A stretch of 7,321 nucleotides of DNA from an uncultured Pseudomonadales bacterium (lineage in GTDB: Bacteria > Pseudomonadota > Gammaproteobacteria > Pseudomonadales > IMCC2047). This document shows positions 1 to 6,110 of the stretch, piece after piece. The notes under the pieces were generated by a model, which did not search any database, was not told where the DNA came from, and saw only the letters and a program-made list of their open reading frames with translations. The DNA lies in contig CAMYKE010000070.1 in NCBI GenBank assembly GCA_947258895.1, forward strand, positions 1-7,321, read 5' to 3'. The translations under genes were made by a program, and so were the position numbers. How positions within the stretch are numbered: the first letter of the stretch is position 1; every line of letters begins with the position of its first letter.

Positions 1-1121
1 CGCCTCGAGCACCCCCGGCGGAATCGCACGGGCTCGGCAAAGGGAGCCGCTGCCGTGTATTTGGGGTTTGCATAGGTGGATGCTCGGGTACCTGGCGGCA
101 CGGCGGCCCAGCCCTCACTCTCGCCTACCAATTCGATGTAGCGCCTGGAGGTAGCCCAGACTATAAACTTCCGGGCGGCATCTTTCGCATCGGAGGTTTT
201 CGGGATAGCCAGCGCCCAGGACCACAGCCAGTGGTTGCCGTGGGGCGTTACAGCTACTGGCGCCTGCGCAAACCCCAGATGGTCGGCTACTTGAGACTCG
301 CTGCGGTTGTATAAACCGCCGGCGGCCGAGGTGGCATCTACCCATATGCCGCATTTGCCGCTGGAAAACAACGCCTGGTTTTCGTTGAAGCCGTTGGAGC
401 TGGCGCCAGGAGGGCCGTAGTTTTGCAGCAGGTCGATGTAGAAACTAACCGCATTCTGCCACTCAGGTGAATCTAGTTCGGGGTTCCACTTTTCGTCGAA
501 CCAGCGCCCGCCGAAGGTATTGACCATGGTGGACACCAATGCCATGTTCTCGCCCCAACCCGGCTTGCCCCGCAGGCAGATACCGAAGATGCCATTGCCA
601 GGATCGTGAATCTTCGCCGCCACTGCCTTGACCTGGTCCCAGCTGGGTTGATCCGGAATGGTGAGCCCCGTTTTCTCGACCAGAGCGCTATTATAGAATG
701 TCATGGAACTTTCAGCGTAGAACGGCAGGGCATACAGCTTGCCCGCTTGAGACAGGCCGGCGCGTATCGATTCCAATACATCATCCAGGTCGTAGTCTGC
801 CGGCAGACCTTCCAACGGCACTAACCAGTCTTTGCCGCCCCAGATGGGTACCTCGTAGGTACCAATAGTCACCACATCGAACTGGCCGCTGCCGGTGGCT
901 ATGTCGGTGGTCAGGCGCTGGCGCAGCACGTTTTCTTCCAGCACTACCCAATTCAGATCAATGTCCGGATTCTCTTCTTCGAACTTGGAAGAGAGTTTCT
1001 GCATAACAATCATATCGGAGTTATTTACGGTGCCGATTGTCACCGTCGTGGCCGCCTGGGTCACGGCGGCGAAGCTCAGCAGCGTGGCGGCCGCAGAGAG
1101 GATCAGGTAATGAAATTTCAT
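1..1121 (-). CDS. ABC transporter periplasmic sugar/polyol-binding protein, partial at the window edge
   Basis: About 373 codons are open on the minus strand from an ATG at 1121 to the window edge, so the C-terminus is missing. The first ~23 residues form a signal peptide (MKFHYLILSAAATLL..., cleavage likely after ...VTQA), which places the protein in the periplasm. The mature start (TVTIGTVNNSDM), FEEENPDIDLNWV, GQFDVVTIGTYEVPIWG, LYALPFYAESSMTFYN and the late ANHxLWSWALAIP-type segment are typical of the extracellular solute-binding family 1 of carbohydrate ABC transporters, closest in feel to mannitol/sorbitol binders (MtlE/SmoE type). It would capture the substrate and hand it to inner-membrane permeases, which should lie beyond base 1. 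The start is fixed by the signal peptide and by GGAGAG 8 nt upstream. The last ~10 visible residues (after APFAEPV) look unlike the family; another frame reads IPPGVLEA, so a frameshift near 25-35 is possible. The exact substrate is inferred. Confidence 0.9.
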   Translation of the reverse strand, partial: MKFHYLILSAAATLLSFAAVTQAATTVTIGTVNNSDMIVMQKLSSKFEEENPDIDLNWVVLEENVLRQRLTTDIATGSGQFDVVTIGTYEVPIWGGKDWLVPLEGLPADYDLDDVLESIRAGLSQAGKLYALPFYAESSMTFYNSALVEKTGLTIPDQPSWDQVKAVAAKIHDPGNGIFGICLRGKPGWGENMALVSTMVNTFGGRWFDEKWNPELDSPEWQNAVSFYIDLLQNYGPPGASSNGFNENQALFSSGKCGIWVDATSAAGGLYNRSESQVADHLGFAQAPVAVTPHGNHWLWSWALAIPKTSDAKDAARKFIVWATSRRYIELVGESEGWAAVPPGTRASTYANPKYTAAAPFAEPVRFRRGCSR

Positions 1122-1129
1122 GAGCTAGG

Positions 1130-1135
1130 CTCTCC
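1130..1135 (-). promoter_or_regulatory. Ribosome binding site of the binding-protein gene
   Basis: GGAGAG on the minus strand lies 8 nt before the ATG at 1121, a strong Shine-Dalgarno match that supports this start. Confidence 0.75.
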
Positions 1136-1144
1136 ATATTGTTG

Positions 1145-1159
1145 GAACCGAATCGGTTC
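1145..1159. promoter_or_regulatory. Short palindrome just upstream of the binding-protein start (possible operator)
   Basis: GAACCGA-A-TCGGTTC is a perfect 7-bp inverted repeat with a one-base centre. It lies 24 bp upstream of the ATG at 1121, where a dimeric repressor could block transcription or where the mRNA leader could fold. No specific regulator family can be named from the site alone. Confidence 0.4.
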
Positions 1160-1243
1160 GACTTCGGACTAGGATACGCTATCGAATCAAAACAACTCTC
1201 GACGGCGAGTGGGCGCGGTGCTTTATATGGGTTTACGCATCCC

Positions 1244-1263
1244 AAAACTCCTCACAGAGTTTT
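1244..1263. repeat. Stem-loop AAAACTC/GAGTTTT
   Basis: A perfect 7-bp inverted repeat with a 6-nt loop. It is flanked by T on the plus strand but its stem is AT-rich, and no plus-strand gene ends before it. It could be a weak terminator for plus-strand transcripts or an mRNA leader structure of the binding-protein gene. Confidence 0.35.
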
Positions 1264-1270
1264 TTATGAT

Positions 1271-1288
1271 ACCTGCTGTACAGCAGGT
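1271..1288. promoter_or_regulatory. 18-bp perfect palindrome resembling a LuxR/TraR-type box
   Basis: ACCTGCTGTACAGCAGGT is fully self-complementary and centred about 158 bp upstream of the binding-protein ATG. The half-site ACCTGC...GCAGGT matches the half-sites known for acyl-homoserine-lactone LuxR-family regulators, and 18-bp perfect dyads are the form of the Agrobacterium tra box. The plus strand continues with TTTTTATTAT, so read that way it also resembles an intrinsic terminator, but no plus-strand gene precedes it. The operator reading is inference. Confidence 0.4.
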
Positions 1289-1434
1289 TTTTATTATCCG
1301 CGAAAGATCATTCTGAAGCTGCCGGGCAATTAAAGCCGCAGGACTTCAAAATCTCACTATGCGATATTAAGATTTTCCCCGATTGACATATAGAACATTC
1401 TTGCTCTGCGTTTTTATTTTTATTTCACCGACCA

Positions 1435-1463
1435 TATTCACTAAATTTACACTGTATTGTCAA
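1435..1463 (-). promoter_or_regulatory. Possible sigma-70 promoter reading toward the binding-protein gene
   Basis: A perfect TTGACA (1463-1458 on the minus strand) is followed after 17 bp by TGAATA, a poor -10. If used it would give a leader of ~300 nt carrying the palindromes at 1271-1288 and 1145-1159. The weak -10 would suit an activator-dependent promoter, which fits an AraC-type regulator next door. Confidence 0.25.
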
Positions 1464-1609
1464 GCTTGCGGCAAGAAAAACTGATCGAGCCCGCCGAGCT
1501 GAAGGCATTATCCTTCACGAATATCCTCGTTGACTTTTGTTCGGGATCCACGGTTGTCTGCAACGAGATACCAGCTCTGGCAGGACAATAAAGCTTCGAT
1601 AGCCTAAGC

Positions 1610-2464
1610 CTAACATGGGATATTCTCCAGGTTTGCTTGCAGTGCAAACTCGCAAAACGATTTCGATAGTTCCTCGTCATGCAAGACCATCTTCTGGTAT
1701 TGGCCGGGCGTCATGCCGGCGATGCTGCGAAAGCAGCGCCCGAAATGGCTCTGATCGGAGAAACCGAGACGGTAAGCTATTTCCCCGATTTCTACGCCCT
1801 CGTACAACAGCGACCTTGCGTGAAATACGCGCAGCAGCAATTGAAAGCGATGTGCTGTAATACCAAGTGTCGCGGAAAATTTACGCGCCAAACGAAATTT
1901 GCTCAAACCGGCCATTGCGGCAAGATCATCCAGAGGAATGCAGTTGGTATAATCTTTACCCAGATAAATTGCAGCCCGCTCAACAGGTTGGCAACGTCGC
2001 CAGGCAATACCAATAGTATGTGCGGACTTCAACGCCATGTAATGTCGGGTAATCTGACGCACCAGCCTACCGGGGAGAGGCAAGGCGAAACAAATAAGAT
2101 CGGCTCCGCGCAACACCTCGTTAACTGAGACGATCCTGGCATCGTATGCATCCTCAAATTCGAGCACAGGCTGCACATCGGCACAGAGGACTTCCAAACC
2201 AAAACCCAACCGAGCCTGTTGTACAATCGCCTGGCCAATGGGATTCATGCCGATTACACCAACCGTTTCGAAGGGTGCATTTTGCATTCGAAGATATTCT
2301 CCAAACTCGCATCTCCTTCCTTGCCAGGTGAACCCCGCCAACTGAATAGCCGCCAGCCCAATGCTTCCCTCAAGATCCGGGACAAAAGAAGAACCATCGC
2401 CTGGCTCGTCGGCGAGGGTCGTAGCAATCGCTTCATTCAGAGTTATGATATTGTTCGCATTCAT
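1610..2464 (-). CDS. AraC-family regulator with a dehydrogenase-like Rossmann N-terminal domain
   Basis: A 284-residue protein. Residues ~163-258 are a complete AraC DNA-binding domain with two helix-turn-helix units: IPLDDLAAMAGLSKFRLAR at 177-194 and IGEIAYRLGFSDQSHFGRCF at 226-245, then the closing AGMTPGQYQ. The N-terminal part is not the usual cupin. Residues ~25-155 resemble the nucleotide-binding domain of D-2-hydroxyacid dehydrogenases: FVPDLEGSIGLAA, then TVGVIGMNPIGQAI (67-80), an acidic residue ending strand 2 (D96), and ADLICFALPLPGRLV (121-135). The family GxGxxG reads G72-M-N-P-I-G77, so the middle glycine is lost, and the catalytic second half of the enzyme is absent. It may sense a dinucleotide or metabolite and control the downstream transporter gene; this is inference. 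An in-frame TAG lies three codons before the ATG, so no longer start is possible; no good Shine-Dalgarno site is seen. Confidence 0.88.
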   Translation of the reverse strand: MNANNIITLNEAIATTLADEPGDGSSFVPDLEGSIGLAAIQLAGFTWQGRRCEFGEYLRMQNAPFETVGVIGMNPIGQAIVQQARLGFGLEVLCADVQPVLEFEDAYDARIVSVNEVLRGADLICFALPLPGRLVRQITRHYMALKSAHTIGIAWRRCQPVERAAIYLGKDYTNCIPLDDLAAMAGLSKFRLARKFSATLGITAHRFQLLLRVFHARSLLYEGVEIGEIAYRLGFSDQSHFGRCFRSIAGMTPGQYQKMVLHDEELSKSFCEFALQANLENIPC

Positions 2465-2506
2465 AAATCGTCGCTATACCGTTTGACACTCAAGTGCGTC
2501 GCTCCC

Positions 2507-2547
2507 CAATAGTCCGATCGGCACCCCGCAATAGTCCGATTGGCACC
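2507..2547. repeat. Two near-identical 19-bp direct repeats, period 22 bp
   Basis: CAATAGTCCGATCGGCACC (2507-2525) and CAATAGTCCGATTGGCACC (2529-2547) differ at one base. They lie 43-83 bp upstream of the regulator start. Two direct repeats about two helical turns apart are the usual form of an AraC-family binding site, so this could be the regulator's own operator. Alternatively they are the stacked terminal repeats of an IS21-family element, as seen at 6924-6969, although no istA/istB remnant is visible beside them. Confidence 0.6.
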
Positions 2548-2761
2548 GCTGCGCGTAGCACAACATCCCATCCAGAACTGGTAGCCAGCATTGCCGATGC
2601 ATTATTTCCGCTGGACCTGGATACAAAAACGAGAAAATCGTAAGCATTACCTCTTTCGAACGAGGTTGACTCTCGTGACCTACTGCGTTAAACATTGTCA
2701 AAATTTCGCACCCATTTAACAGGTTTCGAATGATTGCCTGAATCAACTCTCGAGCCGCTGT
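2548..2761. other. Gap between the repeats and the dehydrogenase remnant, no gene recognised
   Basis: A 90-codon minus-strand frame covers most of this stretch and overruns the 22-bp-period repeats, but it has no family signature. It may be decayed 3' sequence of the dehydrogenase pseudogene. Confidence 0.4.
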
Positions 2762-3085
2762 TCAGCTACCAACGTAATCCGTCAATGTCGCCTGCGCGCC
2801 TTTGTCGCAGCAGTTGTTCACAACGTCTTTCATCGGGTCGAAAACCGACACTTCGCGGCCCTGCTCGTCGGACCCGGTCAGGAAGCGAATCCTGGCCGCT
2901 ACCGTAAATACGGCCAGCCCGATCGAGCTACCGCGCTGCAGTTGCTCGACGATAACCGTGCACTCAATTCAAGCCCGGAAGCCCTGGTAGCTTGCAATCG
3001 AAGCGCAATATTGTTGCGAACCGACCTTTGTGAACATCGTGTGCAGGGTCGACCCACCCCTGCCAGATCCAGCGGCAGTATGACG
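2762..3085 (-). pseudogene. C-terminal remnant of a mannitol-dehydrogenase-family polyol oxidoreductase
   Basis: The minus-strand frame from 2968 to the TGA at 2762-2764 reads TVIVEQLQRGSSIGLAV, VAARIRFLTGSDEQGREV, SVFDPMKDVV. This follows the C-terminal domain of long-chain mannitol dehydrogenases/fructuronate reductases (TIREQL..G..I..LAL.VA.W.RYL.G.DEQG...DP). Just upstream, in another frame ending at 2964, GRFATILRFDCKLPG matches the preceding helix, and LPLDLAG near 3070 matches the segment before that. At least one frameshift near 2960-2967 and probably another near 3035-3060 break the gene. The N-terminal NAD domain is gone, and the protein stops early after DPMKDVV. Such enzymes oxidise mannitol or related polyols to ketoses, which fits the transporter and regulator next to it. 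The family call rests on remembered motifs. Confidence 0.55.
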
Positions 3086-3471
3086 GTCAAAGTTGAGAAA
3101 TTATGTCTTTATTACTATGGATAATGACTGGTGCATTAATCATTATACATATGCTTTTATTGCCGACAATTGCCATCAACTGAGCATTTGCCTAATGTAA
3201 GAGCATTTTATCAGCAGTCCCGGTGAAGGTCAACTGCCAGCTGCGGCGCCATATTCAACAGGGCACAACAGCAAGTGCGTGATAAAGAAGCCGGTTTACG
3301 ATAGGCGACCAAAACGAGTACATCCAAAACCCAGCGCTGCGGAGCTTTGATGGTCAACGGCATTCAACTGGTCAACTGGGAGGCAGACTTCACTGGTATC
3401 CGCACCCGATGACGTTGGGTTCTCTATATAGTGGGTGAAACGTACAATGGCCACAGGACCTAAGGACCTGC
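3086..3471. other. AT-rich intergenic stretch without a recognised gene
   Basis: The left half is AT-rich and holds the inverted repeat ATAATGA (3121-3127) / TCATTAT (3140-3146) with a 12-nt loop. The right half has the short direct repeat GGTCAAC (3352-3358 and 3370-3376 region) and a TATATAG at 3425-3431 that could be a -10 for the gene at 3472, though no matching -35 is seen. No long frame has a family signature. Confidence 0.45.
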
Positions 3472-3727
3472 ATGCTGAAACAATCGCTTTGCCTAATGAG
3501 TAGTCTCCTCGTTCCGAGCCTGCCGGTAACGGGTCACGCAATACAATACCAGCGCTTGCTTGAAATTCCCTTAGACGCGCCACTGGCGGATGGTATAGCG
3601 GCCATTAAAGCCGTTGTGGCAAAACGTAGTTGGGACTTAGTCTCTGTCCACGAGGATGCTGTTTTACCCGGTTCAGCAAGGATGATTTCGATGGCGAACT
3701 GGAATTTAAAATCATCGATGGCAACCT
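3472..3727 (+). pseudogene. Small secreted protein of unknown function, frameshifted and truncated by an IS remnant
   Basis: The ATG at 3472 follows AAGGA by 5 nt. The first ~23 residues are a signal peptide (MLKQSLCLMSSLLVPSLPV...GHA), so the product is periplasmic or secreted. The mature part starts YQRLLEIPLDAPLADGIAA, then AVVAKRSWDLVSVHED, a pattern like small periplasmic domains whose N-terminal helix and strand precede a short beta sheet. After ~3660 this frame loses sense, while the third frame reads SKDDFDGELEFKIIDGNLWI, a convincing continuation, so a frameshift lies near 3660-3675. The coding sense ends where IS110 transposase homology starts (~3722), so the 3' end was probably cut by that insertion. 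The family is not identified. Confidence 0.6.
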
Positions 3728-4235
3728 CTGGATAATGTGGTAAGCGACCTGACCGGCAAGACGGGGATGGCCATTTTGCGCAGTATTGTTGCCGGCGAAC
3801 GTGATCCCGGGCAACTGGCGAGCCTGCGAGACCGACGTCTACGGGCTGACGAGGAGACGGTTGCCCGCAGCTTGCGTGGTAACTGGCGCGAGGAACATCA
3901 ATTTGCACTTGCCCAGGCATTAGCTCATTACGATTTCCTCAACGATCAGATCAAGCAATGTGACAAGGCAACCAGTCAAGCCCCCCATACGTTACCCCAC
4001 CGTAGCGATGAGACAACGGCGCCGACCAAGGTGCTGCGCAGTCCGCATCGGAGTTCGGCCCAGCAAAAGCAGCTTCACCAAGCCCTGCATGCGGTGATGG
4101 GGGGTGGATTTAACCGCAATCCCCACCCTCGGTATTGAAACGGTATTGGTGCTTGCGAGTGAGATTGGTTCGGATCTTTCTCGTTTTCCGAGTGAAGGCC
4201 ATTTTTGCTCCTGGTTAAGTTTGGCACCGCCGACG
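3722..4235 (+). pseudogene. IS110-family transposase, 5'-truncated and frameshifted
   Basis: From ~3722 the frame reads PLDNVVSDLTGKTGMAILR, IVAGERDPGQLASLRDRR, GNWREEHQFALAQALAHYDF. This is the central part of long IS110-family transposases, which act as DEDD recombinases. The open frame runs to 4138, but homology leaves it at a run of six G near 4095-4101 and continues one frame away as VDLTAIPTLGIETVLVLASE then SRFPSEGHFCSWLSLAPPT (to ~4233), the Transposase_20 domain. The N-terminal DEDD half is absent, and the extreme C-terminus dissolves after APPT. The gene is dead. It belongs to a different IS110 subgroup from the intact element at 4692-6123. Confidence 0.8.
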
Positions 4236-4374
4236 CATACTTCTTACGGATGTGCGCGGTTTCGCCCGGTATCTGCACAATAGTGAGCCACTTACAGAGA
4301 TTCCCCCGGCATCAAACGCTATCAGCCCGGAGATAAACTGCTGGCGTTTCTGAATGGGCTATAACCGATCACAG
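4236..4374. other. Unassigned stretch with a possible protein tail
   Basis: No gene is recognised. One plus-strand frame ends PGIKRYQPGDKLLAFLNGL followed by TAA at 4362-4364, with a plausible protein-tail composition, 11 bp before the inverted repeat at 4375. It may be the end of a transposase or recombinase belonging to the element marked by that repeat. Confidence 0.3.
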
Positions 4375-4464
4375 ACTATGCCGAATCGGCACTACCGGTG
4401 AAAAGGCTGAAAATAGTGTGGTGTCGGCTTGTTTGCGCAACCGACGAAGTCTATTCGGCATAGT
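4375..4464. repeat. 90-bp segment bounded by 12-bp inverted repeats
   Basis: ACTATGCCGAAT (4375-4386) and ATTCGGCATAGT (4453-4464) are exact reverse complements. A further TTCGGCAT occurs at 4471-4478, so the octamer ATGCCGAA is present three times, one plus and two minus, the latter two about 16-18 bp apart. The pattern looks like recombinase binding sites at an element end, lying between IS110 and IS66 fragments. Confidence 0.6.
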
Positions 4465-4477
4465 TCGGAGTTCGGCA

Positions 4478-4615
4478 TGAACCGCCAAGGCTAACGGCCT
4501 CGAACCCTATGCTTATCTGCGTTACGTCTACACCCAACTCCCACAGGCAGAATCCGTTGACGCGATTGAGGCCTTGTTGCCTGGCAACATCGAGGTGCAT
4601 CAGCTTACAGTGTAG
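4478..4615 (+). pseudogene. IS66-family transposase (TnpC), C-terminal fragment
   Basis: The frame ending at TAG 4613-4615 reads TAKANGLEPYAYLRYVYTQL, then PQAESVDAIEALLPGNIE. This is the hallmark C-terminal tail of IS66 transposases (ETAKANGLEPYAYLR...LP.A.....IEALLPWN). Only ~45 codons remain. An in-frame TGA directly precedes ACC 4481, and the homology breaks at about 4478, next to the ATGCCGAA repeats. The 15 bases after the stop (GTGCAAGCCCGTCG) resemble the start of an IS66 terminal repeat, which the IS1111 element then interrupts. Confidence 0.8.
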
Positions 4616-4630
4616 CGTGCAAGCCCGTCG

Positions 4631-4691
4631 TTTGTTTTGCGTATAGACGCCGAAATGATAGGGCGAGGAGGAGTCCATCCCATTGCTTACC
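4631..4691. mobile_element. 61-bp internally deleted copy of the adjacent IS1111-group element
   Basis: The first 12 bases, TTTGTTTTGCGT, are identical to the left end of the full element (4692-4703). Bases 4639-4691 match its right end (6071-6123) at 51 of 53 positions (differences at 4642 and 4661). Thus both outer ends of the element are present with everything between removed, apparently at a GCG microhomology. It abuts the complete copy head to tail. It retains the right inverted repeat (4665-4678) but lost the left one. Confidence 0.7.
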
Positions 4692-4705
4692 TTTGTTTTG
4701 CGTGT

Positions 4706-4719
4706 ATGGACTCCTCCTC
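4706..4719. repeat. Left subterminal inverted repeat of the IS1111 element
   Basis: ATGGACTCCTCCTC, the exact reverse complement of 6097-6110 and of 4665-4678. With 4665-4678 it could also form a 14-bp stem with a 27-nt loop across the tandem junction. Confidence 0.85.
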
Positions 4720-4976
4720 TTTTGCAAGCACTTTGTTTGATCGCGTCAAGGTACGACTGCCTACGTGTATCCGGTCTCATTGATGATGCCGTTCTCGTAG
4801 GCATCGGACCCTGATGGGCTATTCGCACGTCAGTTCCCGATCGCATGAACGAGCTCTTCGGCTCTGCGATTGCTCAGGGTTTTTCCGACGTCGGTTCAAC
4901 CTGTTCGCCATCAAACATTATGCTCTGCAATCGTGGTGGTCTGTCCTCCTGCTTATCTCCCAGACTTCGTCAATTA
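4720..4976 (-). ncRNA. Probable bridge/seek RNA region of the IS1111 element
   Basis: There is no gene between the transposase stop and the left inverted repeat. IS110-family elements encode a structured guide RNA that pairs with target and donor DNA; in the IS1111 group it lies downstream of the transposase, which is this position and roughly this size. Visible structure includes TGCCTACG (4758-4765) pairing with CGTAGGCA (4796-4803) and the hairpin GAGC-TCTTCG-GCTC near 4850-4863. The RNA ends and guide loops cannot be set by eye. Confidence 0.55.
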
Positions 4977-6020
4977 TTAACCAGCCTGATTGAACGCAGC
5001 AAGCATCGGATCGTAATTGGTCTCGTTATGCACAATTGCCCAGGCAATTCGTGCCGTCTTGTTTGCTAACGCAACCGTCGCAATATTCACATGCTTGCGC
5101 GCGACCAACTCATTTAGCCATTGGCTCAGTCCGTCATCCCGATCCTTCGCGTGTCGAATCACTGCTCTTGCACCGTGGACCAGCAACTTTCTCAGGTAGC
5201 TGTCACCCCGTTTACTGATGCCCAGCAGCCGGTCTTTACCGCCTGTACTGTGCTGGCGTGGCGTGAGTCCCAGAGAGGCTGCAAAGTCACGTCCTTTACC
5301 GAATGCTTTGCCGTCACCGAGTACACCGGCAAGGGCACTGGCGGTGAGTGGACCAACACCGCGCAGTGCTAACAGGCGCCGCGCCATCGGATCGGCTTTT
5401 ACCGTCTGCGCAATTCGGTCATCAAGGTCAGCTATCCGACGATCTAGATGCCGCAAGTCATCCGCCAAATCGGACAACAGGAATCTAAATTCATCAGTCA
5501 GGCCATTCTCTGCATCCTCAAGCCATTGAGGTAATGCCCGCCGAAGTTGATTGATGCCGACTGGCGCGACAATACCGTATTCGCCGACGAGCCCACGGAT
5601 CTGGTTCGCCTTGGCCGTCCGCTGACCCACCAGTTCCTCTCGGATTCGATGAGCAGCCTGGGTATCCTGCTGCGCGACCGTCTTGACTGCAACAAACCGC
5701 ATCCTGGGTCGACCCATGGCCTCACAAACCGCCTCGGCGTCAACGCGGTCATTCTTGTTACTTTTTACAAACGGTTTGACGAACTGAGCAGCGATCAGCT
5801 TAACAGTGTATCCTCGCTTCTGCAGCTCTCGTCCCCAATAGTGAGCGGAAGCGCAGGCTTCCATACCAATCTCCGCTCCTGGGGCAACGCGTTCACACAG
5901 CGCATCAAGCCACTGGTTACGCTTGAGTTTCGCCTGCCACTGGGTTTGATCATGACGATCAACACCGTGCACATGAAAAACAGACTTTGCGATATCCACA
6001 CCGACTCGTGTAATGTTCAT
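4977..6020 (-). CDS. IS1111-group (IS110 family) transposase
   Basis: A 347-residue recombinase that moves the element through a circular intermediate. The N-terminal RuvC-like DEDD domain begins VGVDIAKSVFHVHGVD, with D9, E54 (GMEACASAHYW) and D91/D94 (KNDRVDAEAV) as the expected acidic residues. A coiled linker (~160-210) follows, then the Transposase_20 domain with the helix-hairpin-helix LRGVGPLTASALAG (219-232) and the conserved serine S258 in PRQHSTGGK, the residue expected to attack DNA. Length is normal for the group and no frameshift is seen, so it may be active. A longer reading from GTG 6059 would add METNHSEDEEKPN, but ATG 6020 has GAGGAG 9 nt upstream and begins exactly where the family does. 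Confidence 0.95.
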   Translation of the reverse strand: MNITRVGVDIAKSVFHVHGVDRHDQTQWQAKLKRNQWLDALCERVAPGAEIGMEACASAHYWGRELQKRGYTVKLIAAQFVKPFVKSNKNDRVDAEAVCEAMGRPRMRFVAVKTVAQQDTQAAHRIREELVGQRTAKANQIRGLVGEYGIVAPVGINQLRRALPQWLEDAENGLTDEFRFLLSDLADDLRHLDRRIADLDDRIAQTVKADPMARRLLALRGVGPLTASALAGVLGDGKAFGKGRDFAASLGLTPRQHSTGGKDRLLGISKRGDSYLRKLLVHGARAVIRHAKDRDDGLSQWLNELVARKHVNIATVALANKTARIAWAIVHNETNYDPMLAAFNQAG

Positions 6021-6029
6021 ATTGGGCTT

Positions 6030-6035
6030 CTCCTC
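6030..6035 (-). promoter_or_regulatory. Ribosome binding site of the IS1111 transposase
   Basis: GAGGAG on the minus strand, 9 nt before ATG 6020. It decides the start in favour of MNITRVG over the upstream GTG at 6059. Confidence 0.7.
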
Positions 6036-6096
6036 ATCTTCTGAATGGTTGGTTTCCACTTACCATTCTGGCGCATAGACGCCGAAATGATAAGGC

Positions 6097-6110
6097 GAGG
6101 AGGAGTCCAT
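6097..6110. repeat. Right subterminal inverted repeat of the IS1111 element
   Basis: GAGGAGGAGTCCAT, 13 bp inside the right end and upstream of the transposase; the partner of 4706-4719. Confidence 0.85.

Larger units (their letters stand above)
1122..1609. other. Non-coding control region between the regulator and the binding-protein gene
   Basis: The 488 bases hold no convincing gene; short open frames here lack ribosome sites and family signatures. The region contains a 15-bp odd dyad at 1145-1159, a stem-loop at 1244-1263, an 18-bp perfect palindrome at 1271-1288, a small stem-loop at 1500-1517 (TGAAGG/CCTTCA) and a minus-strand TTGACA at 1458-1463. This density of symmetric sites fits a regulated promoter region for the transporter gene. 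Confidence 0.6.

Noticed and set aside
1271..1300. Intrinsic terminator for plus-strand transcription (palindrome plus T-run)
   Set aside because: No plus-strand gene ends nearby and the palindrome is perfect and operator-like; kept only as an alternative.
1679..2128. Plus-strand 149-codon frame opposite the AraC regulator
   Set aside because: Antisense to a clearly conserved AraC domain; composition is that of a shadow frame.
2474..2746. Minus-strand 90-codon frame upstream of the regulator
   Set aside because: It overlaps the 22-bp-period repeats, has no recognisable motif, and lies downstream of the dehydrogenase remnant; probably chance.
3350..3412. 20-residue plus-strand frame (MVNGIQLVNWEADFTGIRTR) with GGAG upstream
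   Set aside because: Too short and without homology or context to support a real peptide gene.
4665..4719. Stand-alone 14-bp hairpin as a terminator
   Set aside because: The arms are the right and left inverted repeats of neighbouring IS copies, which explains the symmetry.
4451..4846. Minus-strand 131-codon frame across the IS junction
   Set aside because: It crosses the IS66 tail, the deleted IS copy and the guide RNA region and has no protein signature.
5547..6044. Plus-strand 165-codon frame opposite the IS1111 transposase
   Set aside because: It is an antisense shadow of a conserved gene with no ribosome site or family signature.
6021..6059. Longer transposase start at GTG 6059 (13 extra residues)
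   Set aside because: The family begins at MNITRVGVDIAK and ATG 6020 has a strong ribosome site at 9 nt; the extra residues are not conserved-looking and cover that site.
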